64,000 nucleotides of DNA from Oscarella lobularis (taxonomy: Eukaryota > Porifera > Homoscleromorpha > Homosclerophorida > Oscarellidae): positions 2,593,733-2,657,732 of the forward strand of contig NC_089175.1 in the NCBI RefSeq assembly GCF_947507565.1. Direction: 5' to 3'. Below are positions 53,702 to 62,536 of this stretch, piece after piece. The position numbers and the translations under genes are program-made. A model generated the notes under the pieces. That model was not told where the DNA came from. It saw only the letters and a list, made by a program, of their open reading frames with translations, and ran no database searches. The first letter of the stretch is position 1. Every line of letters begins with the position of its first letter.

Positions 53702-56183
53702 ATGTCAAAGAACGGAGACAAAACGCGACGCGACGACGCCGACGACGCCGACGCCGTCGCCGCACTCGTTCCCCGATCGATGTCCCGACCATTGTCATCA
53801 CCGAACGTCGTCGGCGAGCGCGACGTCTCGCTCGGCGTCGTCACGACGTCGAATTCGGGGGAAGTCGAACGCGACGGCGGTTACGCGAGAACGCGTCGTT
53901 CGACGCCGGAGACGATGCTCGCCGCGCTCGTGTTGCTTCTCGATGTCTTCTTGTCGCACGCCAACGTCGACGAACGACGGAGAATGTCGGAGAAAGCGTT
54001 TCGAAGCGATCCGTCGATCCGTTTTCCCGAATCGGAGAAGGCGGACGACGAGCGGGAGAGCGATTTCGCGTCGATGCGTCCGAGATCGAAGACTCTGGAT
54101 CGATGCGAAACCGTCGACGATCGCGAAATCGGCGTCGTGAAGGTATGCGCGTATGAATGACGCGTACTGTACTCCCCTTTTGTTTGTTTTCCCTTTGTAT
54201 TATAGAGAGGTGTCTGTTTGTATAATTTAAAAAAAGCCGGCTCTCTATTGTATTTTAAATATTTAGTACGTTTGTTTAGATCCTCTTACTCGCAATTTAG
54301 TTCTTTTCATGACAAGTCGATAGACGTATTTCTCATTTTTTATAGAAACCGTCTCTTTCCAATTGTTCTCTGGAAGATAGAGGAGAAGCATCGGCATTGG
54401 GAAAGTCGAGCGCTCGCTGTCCCCACTGTTCAAAGTCGTCGTCATTAGCACAAGTAAAATATTATATACTGTATGTATAAATTTTATTATTTTATTTTAT
54501 TAGGCGATTGTCATTGAGAATCTCAACGACAGGCTCAAGGCGCTTCAAGAACGAGAAGCGCAACTCGTTGAAGAGCTCGACTCCTATCGCTACGGTTTCA
54601 ACGGCGCCATGGCAATGCTGGCGTCCTTTCTCGACGACTTCGTCGTATTCTGTCTAAAATTGTCGCACAAGGAACCCGTTTTCTCAGCGCTTTCTAAACT
54701 GAAGGCGAGCATCGAAACGCTTCCGGAGTACTTCAGACGATACATGAGCGGCGGAATTGACGTCGCTTTCGACAAAGAGGCGCAAGACGCGCTAATAGAC
54801 GACGACGAAGAAGAAGAAGGTTAGTTTTTTTTAATTGTATTGTATTTTTAATTGTAATTGATTTTCAGTGACACCTGAAAATGAAACTGTCGAGCAAGTT
54901 CGAACGAGACTGGCGCGCATGCGAGCGTCGAAGAAAAAATTCACGGATAAATCGAATCGAAAGATTGTCGAATCGCTGCGAAAAGCAAAGCAGGTAGTGT
55001 CCCTCCCCAAGAACCCATCTCTCTCTATATATATATATAATCCTTGGTTCTAGTGTCAGCTCAAGTTGTCCGACTGCGAGAAGAAGCTCGAGAAATGCAA
55101 ATGCGAACGACGTCTCGCCGAGGACAACTTCAAGTGGAGAATCGGTCGACTGCGAACCGAGCTTCGCGAACATCGATCCGTTCTCGGTCCCGATAGCGAT
55201 TGCAATCGTCGCGTCGCCGAGTCGATGCGCTCGCTCGTCGAGTATCTCAACGAAAAGCGACGCGAGGCGGAGGCGAAGTGCCACGAAGCCCTGTCGGCGT
55301 TGGAGAGCCTTCAAGGGAGCGGGGAAGACGACGATTCGAAGCGACTGAAAGAGGAAGCGATTCGACTCGCCGACGAGAGAGCGATCGCTTTGAAGGACGT
55401 GGAGAGACTGACAGTCGAGAGAGATCACCTGAGAAGTAGTTTGAGTGAGGCTAAGCGGACCGCCGACGAGATGTCGGCTGAATTGGCTAGAGAGAAGATA
55501 TTGCGAGAGCAGCTGCAAGAGGATGCGAAACGAGCCGAGTTCGTCCGAATCAGGGTTAGATAATCGATTCAACGTAGTTTGTTTTTTTTGATGGGGTCTT
55601 ATTGTGTGCAGTGCTTGCAGCAAGAAAGTCGCGCGGCGCAACTTGAGAACGAAAACGCCGAGCTAAAAGCCCGACTGGAAGAATTCAAGGTATATAATAG
55701 GCTTCGTTTTTTTTGTCTCAACGCGTCACCCTTCTCTCCTCAGAATCGACCACCCTCCCTCCCTGTTGGCAGATCAGCGCCAGTCTCTGAAGTAACTAAC
55801 ACCTTACTTAATCTCCTATGCAAAGATATAGCGTCTTTATCTTCTAGGAGCGAGAAGGCGAGTGGGCATTTGAACGGTCTGAGCGTCCCTATCTTTCGCG
55901 TTCGACAAGGAGATCGTTGTCGCCCGGAAAGAGGCACAACGGCGTCGACGGTGAGTCGGTCACTGGAAATGGGAGCATTTCCGGGAATGTGCGAGTTGTC
56001 ACCTCGCGAAAACCGACGCCCGGCAGTATACTGGGGGATTTTTCAAAGGCTGACGGCCCTGGCAATTTGGTTGGCGGCCTGGCCTGTTGCAAATGTGATA
56101 CAAAGTTTGCTATTAGCGACATAGCCAGTTACGAAGTTCACATTCGCGATTGTTATAAAGTTGCCTTGAATTCGACATCATAG
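53702..56183 (+). CDS. Coiled-coil protein with NEMO/optineurin-like C-terminal CCHC zinc finger
   Basis: Exons 53702-54142, 54346-54453, 54504-54819, 54869-54993, 55054-55554, 55612-55689, 55744-55791 and 55848-56183 give 650 aa with consistent phases. The N-terminus is Asp/Arg-rich and disordered, followed by a hydrophobic helix (MLAALVLLLDVFLSHANVD). An acidic stretch DDDEEEE precedes about 250 residues of coiled coil (CQLKLSDCEKKLEKCKCERR and onward). A Ser/Arg-rich linker follows. The last 40 residues hold C-x2-C-x14-H-x3-C (CCKCDTKF...YEVHIRDC), close in form to the ubiquitin-binding zinc fingers ending NEMO, optineurin and TAX1BP1. A UBAN motif is not obvious. It may be an adaptor in ubiquitin-dependent signalling, but the family is not fixed. 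Confidence 0.7.
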
Positions 56184-58069
56184 TTGCTTATTTAATTAGG
56201 ATGGGTAATAATAATAAATAATAATAACTTGTACAGGTTAGCTAACTTAACTGTTTTATGCCGTTATATGCCGCTGTTGTTCTTGGCGTTGTTTTTTGGT
56301 TTATCTAAGAGACCAATTTCTTCACACATACTGGACGCGGGGATACGGGCTTTGATCATGTGATTTATAATCTTTTGTCGTTGTCGGGTCTATTCCGTCG
56401 TCGAACCGTGCATTCTACGCCTAGAGGAGTTAGCATTGTCAGTGCATCGGATTGGAGAGGTAAACTGAAGTCGGGGTCCTTTTTGGGAACTTGGTCCTTT
56501 TCGACAAACGGAAGAGACAATGCAAGCGCTTCGTACGCTATTTGCTTTTAAAATGCATTAAGAAACATTCTAATGTTCTTTCGTCGTTGCAAAGTCACAG
56601 TTAGACGACGCTTCGTTGTATCGCATCGAAAAAAATCGAGCGCGGAGGTTTAGAAGGCGTGTGAAAAGCGTTTTATCACCAAATATGATGGTGTCGGCTC
56701 CTCACTTCAAAATTTTGGGCTGTCATAAATGTTCGCTAGTGCTGAGGTGGGTAACCGGAAGTGACGAAGAGGTAGACCGCGGTCCCAACGTCCTCAGCAC
56801 GACGGGTCGGTCCATCTGCCGGACTGCGGGGATTTGCATCTTAATTCTATAGATGCAGTCTCCTAAACTGCTTGTATGCCTCCTGGATCACGAGGCCATA
56901 ACGTCTAAACTGTCCCGCTCCTGGGTAGGCTTACATCAACTGCTGAAGCGGTTGTGCGGCCACAAGAAGGAAAACTGCCCACTTACACGGTGTGTATCTC
57001 CAAACGAGGCTACAGTACTATCTATATTGGTAGTCTCCCTTGGAGAATGACGCCTACAGCAAAAATACGCCTGTTTGCCTATTGATTTTTATGAACAGCA
57101 GCAGGCAGACATGCAAGAGAGATGGCAAAACAAACACTGAAGAATGCAAAGAGTCTGGTATGGTAGATTTCTTCTCTTTTTCTGTTCACATTGTTTTTCT
57201 TTAGGAGAGTGTCCTGGGCATGACGCTATAAACTGCTCCGGGGTCCTGAGCAGGACCCCGTCACAAAAAACTGCTCCTTCGGGGTCCTGGGCAAGACCCC
57301 GTCAACAAAAACTGCCCGCGCAAAAAGAGGGAGAAGGCTGTTCGTTTTTTTGCTTTTATTGAAATAAAATTTCTGTACCATACCTTTTACTCCATGGCGG
57401 CAGCAGCGCACGCAGGGTGCACCACTCCGCCGGTGCCCTAACTAACTAACCTAAACTAACCTATATCTACCTATCTACCGCGCGTCAGGGAGGCAAGGCG
57501 TGCAAGTCATGTTATGTGCCTACTACATATGCACCATATGCCATGCATCATATGCCATGCATCTGGGAGTACTACAAAAAGTTCTTGCTTCAGCTCCACC
57601 TCTCTTCCGCTCAGAAATACTCTCGTCTGAGCTCAAAACAGCCGTTGTCTCTTTGCTATTGTTTCTTTTCTTATCTGAAAAAGACAAGCCACCCCCATCC
57701 TAGTGCTACAAAATGTTTTACAGGGTCTCTGCAACGAATGGGTCCTCTATAGTAAGCCACAGTGCAATCACGTGTACGTTAGGGCCTAAGACAAATCTGG
57801 CCCACGTCTCTTAGTTTGAAAAACGCGTTGGTAATGGTTACCGCTCGGCAAGAAATACGTCAATGCGCAGGCAGCTCAGCGGCAAGCCTACGTCATTTGT
57901 GGCAGCACCTCAAAGCTGGTCGGCATTTCCTGCTAAAATAATTTAGTGCAAACATGGATCTAGCATTCATCATTATTACGTCTCCACTATAAACGGTGCT
58001 TTTAGAAGAGTCCCCCATCGATCTTCCCTGCCAGTGTTCGCGATCCAAGAAGGTACTGTATACGAAAGT
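56184..58069. other. Gene-poor region with short repeats
   Basis: No gene I can support. Short open frames at 56616-56852 and 56853-57050 adjoin but show no recognisable domain. Two hairpin repeats lie at 57239-57301. A 14-bp duplication (CATATGCCATGCAT-like) lies near 57535-57563. The region separates the coiled-coil gene from a PDCD2 pseudogene and looks like accumulated non-coding or transposon-derived DNA. Confidence 0.5.
57239..57301. repeat. Two tandem palindromic hairpin units
   Basis: CGGGGTCCTG-AG-CAGGACCCCG at 57239-57260 is a perfect inverted repeat with 10-bp arms and a 2-nt loop. A near copy at 57280-57301 has one arm mismatch. Both sit in a 41-bp tandem unit that begins AACTGCTCC and ends CCCCGTCA(A)CAAAA. 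Confidence 0.8.
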
Positions 58070-58850
58070 TACCTTACAACATAGATAAAGCAAAAAATTA
58101 TTGGCTAAATTTCCCTTTGTTATTTGTATACCTGCTCTGTTCTTATTCTTAATTAAATTTCATAAAGACCTTATCCTTTTAGCTTGTTTCAAATTCTTCC
58201 AATTGATTGTCATCTAACACACCTTCGGATTTTTCACGCACGTAAGCCCTATACATATATGTAGTCAGCCATCCGTTCCTCATCCGTTTTTGCGGGGTTA
58301 TTCTTATCCTCTTCCTCTTCTTCGATGACAATCAGCAATTCCGGAAAAAGAAACGAAGGAACGACGGAAGAATCGCTAAATCGCGCTGCCGCTGCACACG
58401 ACCAGAAGAACATTCGCCTTGTGTCCATTCTTCCAATGCATCAACTGATGCTCTTTGCTTGCACTTGCCACAGCTCTTTGGTCCCGAGGAGCCGCACACC
58501 CAACATAGAGTAGATAATCCCGCCCCAACAGATTGCTTCGAGTCCTCCTTTGGGGGCTCTTCGCTGTAGAACGGGTTGGCTTTGGGTAATTGACAGCGAA
58601 AGACGTTCTAGCATCGGTTTTCGTTTCTTCTGTGACAATCGGGGTTCCTGCAGCAGAATGTGTAAATCGTGCGATGAAAGGTCGCTTCGTTGCTGTCGTC
58701 CGGCGCGTATATTTGAAGGAGAAAGACGATCGCGCTGCGGCACACTCCGCAGGAGGTCTCATCGGAAGATGGAAGTCGGGAAAGATCGAGCCATGCCATG
58801 CAGTCTACTTTGCTGGGAAAGAACGGGCTGCGTAGAACGCACCGACTTTA
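58070..58850 (-). pseudogene. Truncated, inverted, unprocessed copy of PDCD2
   Basis: The reverse strand matches the functional PDCD2 gene from about base 36648 to 37458, including most of intron 1 (GTATACAAATAA... to TTGTAAGGTA), so it arose by DNA duplication and not by retroposition. The first 11 codons with the ATG are missing. The frame carries a stop where the functional gene has Tyr (TGC TAG, near 58610). There are small deletions before and inside the MYND finger (RQARYC region lost), and exons 2-3 are absent. Recognisable protein pieces include [30 protein letters not shown] and [13 protein letters not shown]. Confidence 0.93.
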
Positions 58851-58941
58851 CGGTTAGGGATCTTCCCCAGACGGTTATGGTCTGCGCATGCTTGCGAGGT
58901 GTACTATATATAGGCCTTAAATTAAAGGTTTGCTTCATGTA

Positions 58942-59879
58942 CAGTGCGTCCAGCGCTGAACCGGAAATTCTTCTTACGTGCGCGATGGATGTTTTCGTAT
59001 CTTAAAATGCAGTACACGCCTTCAATTAAGACTCGCTTACTTACGCACATGTGTCTCCTTGCAAGTCCGGCTGTCAGCGCAAATGGAGACTGTCTCTTCG
59101 CGTGGAGAGGTCCTATTTCTCATGTCTCGTCCGCTTGGTACGTTAGGCTATTTTCCTGCCGTTTGAAGGTTCCAGCTACCCTTTTAGCCAGCGTACTTAG
59201 CTTTTATATGTCCCAGAAGTATAATAACGCTAAATGGCGGGCTGGACAGCCTTTAGAGAGACCATACCAGCGACTATTCTAAGAGGCTGAGCGTGTTTAC
59301 GTTAGGCTATTTTTGGACTTCAGTGGTGCATCCTCGGGTTGGCTTCCAGCGGAAATGTCTTCGGCGTTTACGTATCTTTGTCTTCTCTATTGGACCCAAA
59401 TGCATTCGACGTCGTTTTAAGCAACATGTGCTCATCCACGTGTAGTTGTCGTAGCGCACGCAATCACGTTGCAATGGAGATCAACGCGAGGGCACGCCTC
59501 TGGCTGGCACGCCTTGGTCGCGTGATTGACGAAACGTCTTCAAGTGCTTCCGAAGAACCGGAAGAAGCACCGCTGGCGTTTACAAACACCGGTTGTGATG
59601 TGATGGTGTTTAGAAACACCGGTTCCGACGCAAGCGATACGCGAGAAGCCATGAAAACAGTTCGAATTACGCACAACAAAAGTTAGAAAGTCCCGGTCAT
59701 ACCCCGGAAGTTCGCATTCACCTCGAAAGGGGACTCTCTGTTTTGGTTGACGTTTTTATTGCGTTAAATCTTCGTTTAGAGCACACACATGCCGTACAAA
59801 AAGGTTTGAAGTTCAGAAAGCAAGATTACAGTACCGTACGCACGGCGTACATTTTTCTGGTTTAGCGCTGGACGCACTG
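58942..59879. mobile_element. 938-bp MITE of Tc1/mariner type
   Basis: The ends are inverted repeats: left CAGTGCGTCCAGCGCT..., and the reverse complement of the right end is the same 16 bases. Similarity extends over about 25 bp with two mismatches. TA flanks both sides (58940-58941 and 59880-59881), the target duplication of Tc1/mariner elements, and the CAGTG terminus is also typical. No transposase is encoded; the only sizeable frame (59339-59686) has no DDE motif. It is therefore a non-autonomous element. A 16-bp internal direct repeat (ACGTTAGGCTATTTT) occurs at about 59140 and 59299. Confidence 0.85.
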
Positions 59880-60038
59880 TACCTAACAAATCATTACTGT
59901 CACGTCACGTGACGGTGTCTGAATCAATGTCACACACACACAAACAGCTCACACAAACACACCATATAACATGCACAATCAATCCATCGATGTTCTCACC
60001 AGGAAACGATCGATTACATCCAGGAAGGAGATAGTTCC

Positions 60039-60260
60039 TTAGCGGCGGTGATCATAGCTTGACTGCATGTGCAGAGAAATGTGACCCAAGGATGCGTATC
60101 GCGTTATATCCTTTTTCATCAACTCGTTCAATGCATCCCTTTCCTCTGCTCCCGTCAACCCCTTTGCGTCAGGGAGCTGGGACCCTCTCACGGGGTTTGA
60201 GAGCAGAGAACGGATGACATTGCTCTGATACTCTGCCTTTGGTGAATCAGTCTTGCAGAT
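60039..60260 (-). CDS. Candidate terminal exon or gene fragment, unknown protein
   Basis: On the minus strand an open stretch of about 73 codons ends at TAA (60041-60039). It reads ...KTDSPKAEYQSNVIRS, then GLTGAEERDALNELMKKDIT and SLGHISLHMQSSYDHRR. The amphipathic, charged composition looks protein-like. There is no ATG; a possible acceptor (GCAAG) precedes ACTGAT near 60252. No family was recognised. It could be a last exon of a gene whose other exons I cannot find, or a relic. Confidence 0.25.
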   Translation of the reverse strand: MCKTDSPKAEYQSNVIRSLLSNPVRGSQLPDAKGLTGAEERDALNELMKKDITRYASLGHISLHMQSSYDHRR

Positions 60261-60431
60261 TTAGAGATTTGAGCGCGAGGAGAGCATCTTCAAGAATTAT
60301 ACGGGATCAAGGGAGGTCTGGTCACAGGCTAATTCCTGACGGCATCATAGGATAGGAGCTTTCATGTGAACCGCGCTACTTCTGCTCCTACATCGACTTT
60401 TTCCTAATACAAGACAATTTCGGGACAAGCA

Positions 60432-60480
60432 CCGGTTTAAATCATGATGCCTGCAAGAGCCCCACACGTAGAGACAGAAA
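60432..60480. repeat. Shared 3'-flank repeat, copy next to TRAF
   Basis: ACCGGTTTAAA..., then CAAGAGCCCCACACGTAGAG and ACAGAA match 62335-62378 at most positions and in the same orientation. It lies about 50-95 bp beyond the TRAF stop codon, so probably in its 3' UTR. Confidence 0.7.
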
Positions 60481-60526
60481 ACGGCCCGGAACATGCAGTT
60501 AGTTCTACAAAAAAAGAGTTTCGTTA

Positions 60527-62077
60527 TTAAAAAGCCAGATTTACGTAGAACTTCAAGAGGATGATTCCTCCTTTCTTGTGTGGATATTTTTGCAGCCGCT
60601 CATAACGCTTCAAGAAAACCGTGTCAAACGCTGTAACGGAGGAATTTCTCGCAAGTGAGACAGCATCCTTTTCTACGATGTGCTCTTTGCGCTTTGTTTT
60701 TTCTGATTGATCTAAAATAGTCATTGTTATAATCAATTTGGACCATTGAAGTTGCTGATCGTAGTCTCCTTTTTGAAAGTTCACCGTAAACGTTGCTCCT
60801 CGCAACACGAAGTAGATTTTGTAGCCAGGGTGACCGGTATAGAAAGAGGAACTGGTGCAAATGACGCCCGGTTTATCGGACCAATTTGTCAAGGCCCATA
60901 TCAATGCGCAAGATGGATCCGTCAGTCGAAAGTACAGCTCCATTGATAGCTTTGAGTTTGTCAGCTCGTTTAATGCTTTATCCAGTTGTGCAATGCGCCC
61001 ATCTTTCTCGGTGCTGTCTTGCAACAGGAGGTCGGTGTGACGTGCAACTGCACCTGTCAAATGATCACCCATATCCTCTCTCACACACTTAAAACGTCAC
61101 TATAATACGGTACTTTATAATATAATTTAAATGCAGTTTCACCTTGTAATTGCATCCAACTCTAGCATATCTGCAGGCAATTACAGCCTTGGGACAGGAA
61201 TCGGAATTATCCTCAGAAAGATGAGCTTTCATCTTACAAAAAAAACTATATGGTCTTAGGAACGCACAGATGGAGAGGTAGCCAACCAATGATCTGCACA
61301 CCATTGCTCCACACAAATGACATTCCACGAGTTTTTTGGAGCAGATGTGGTTGCAATGATTCTGTAAAAAATATAATTTCTTGCACTTGGTGACCAGTGT
61401 ACTTCAGTGCTACTATCACCTCCAGTTTGTCCAAAGACATTCTTTGCGCACAATGCTCGCAGTTCACCGGTCGTTTAGAGCAGTCTGACTTTACGTGCTG
61501 GTCCATTTCAGAGCGACGAATTTCGTGGCCACATTGATTTATGCAATCAATCTTGAAAGCCAGACACTCCTTATTGACGTGCGTCTTTGAAACAAAAAGT
61601 AGCTTCTTCTAAGGTAAGCACACATTACGAACCTCCAGCAGACGCAATTCTCCCGTCCAAGGACAATCGTGGTTGTGGAGTCGGCACATCACCTGCAAAG
61701 ACAGTATTTCTCTGCTTGTCTTCATATTGGGAAATATCTGAAAGAGAAAGTGAAAGAATGGCGACGACGTCTCCGGATCAAAAATGACACGTGATGACCT
61801 CTGTTCTCTTTGCTAACCAGTTGAGCTCTACTCCACACTGTGGACACGGAAATAAGGATTTCCTGAAAAAAATGCTTCGATTATTGACTAGCACTCGCTC
61901 GTTCGCGTACCTTGCTGAGATTCTCAATAAACACGACTTGCAGAATTGATGGCCGCACTTGGTCAGCATCGGGTCTCTCATGGCAAAGTGGCAAATAGGA
62001 CATTCGTAGTCGTCGCTCATAGGCTCAACAAATTCTTCATTGTATCCTTTCTGAGCAAAGATCTCACCACCTTCCAT
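60527..62077 (-). CDS. TRAF-family protein (RING, TRAF zinc fingers, MATH domain)
   Basis: Seven exons in transcription order: 62077-61911, 61862-61799, 61737-61633, 61584-61420, 61361-61302, 61232-61143 and 61087-60527, giving 403 aa with all phases consistent. RING: CPICHFAMRDP, then KCGHQFCKSC, then CPQC. TRAF-type zinc fingers: LQVMCRLHNHDCPWTGELRL, CINQCGHEIRRSEMDQHVKS, NCEHCAQRM and ACRYARVGCNYK. A short coiled coil around IAQLDKALNELTNSKL leads into the MATH/TRAF-C domain: LIWALTNWSDKPGV, SSFYTGHPGYKIYF, KGDYDQQLQW and MTILDQ. TRAFs are trimeric adaptors and E3 ligases carrying receptor signals to NF-kB and JNK. At 403 aa it is shorter than vertebrate TRAF2-6, mainly in the coiled coil. 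The specific ortholog is not assigned. Confidence 0.93.
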
Positions 62078-62536
62078 CCTTGTTTGCCTGGGCTCACGTG
62101 TATGAATGGCATTACGGACTTTCTATTGTTGTTTAAATAAACAACAGACCATGGCTAACCTCAACGTCTTGATACTCACTGGCTAGGAGGTTACCTGTTG
62201 CAGAAGAAAAATTAGACAAATCTTCCAGCTTGTGTAACCAAATGTAATACTTCTAAATCCGAGAAGCAACCAGAGGTTTTTCCTACAGATATAACAAAAT
62301 ATGAGTACAAATAAGACAACGTCAGGACAGGCAAACCGGTCTAAAGGCCTGGAAGAGCCTCACACGTAGAGACAGAACTCTCTGGGGCTCTGCCGGATAC
62401 TTATACAAGAACACTTTAATAATATTTTACCACAAAACAGAGACGAACACCACGCACGTACGTACACCATCTAGCTGCTCGAGTGAAGAAACAACAAAAA
62501 TTATACGACTATTAAAAAAAATTCCTCGTCCAAGTC
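62078..62536. other. Spacer between the APP-like gene and TRAF (both minus strand)
   Basis: No coding sequence seen. It includes a repeat shared with the region 3' of TRAF (62335-62378), a possible minus-strand ATTAAA polyadenylation signal near 62415, an A/T palindrome (GTTGTTTA..TAAACAAC) near 62128-62145, and presumably the TRAF promoter. Confidence 0.45.
62335..62378. repeat. Shared 3'-flank repeat, copy next to the APP-like gene
   Basis: ACCGGTCTAAA..., then GAAGAGCCTCACACGTAGAG and ACAGAA are the partner of 60432-60480. It lies about 160-200 bp beyond the APP-like stop codon, on the same side relative to transcription. Confidence 0.7.

Larger units (their letters stand above)
59880..60526. 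other. Spacer between MITE and TRAF gene
   Basis: Contains a CA-rich microsatellite near 59930-59965, an exon-like minus-strand frame at 60039-60260 (listed separately) and a copy of a repeat shared with the APP-like 3' flank at 60432-60480. Confidence 0.5.

Noticed and set aside
56616-57050. Two adjoining short frames (78 and 65 aa) that might be one broken gene
   Set aside because: No recognisable domain, no clear splice pair and no start context; too short to support.
58376-58762. 128-aa minus-strand frame with MYND-like [13 protein letters not shown]
   Set aside because: It is a chance fusion of an off-frame part of the PDCD2 pseudogene with the true frame after an indel.
59339-59686. 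115-aa plus-strand frame
   Set aside because: It lies wholly inside the MITE, shows no DDE or other domain, and an NTG repeat accounts for part of it.
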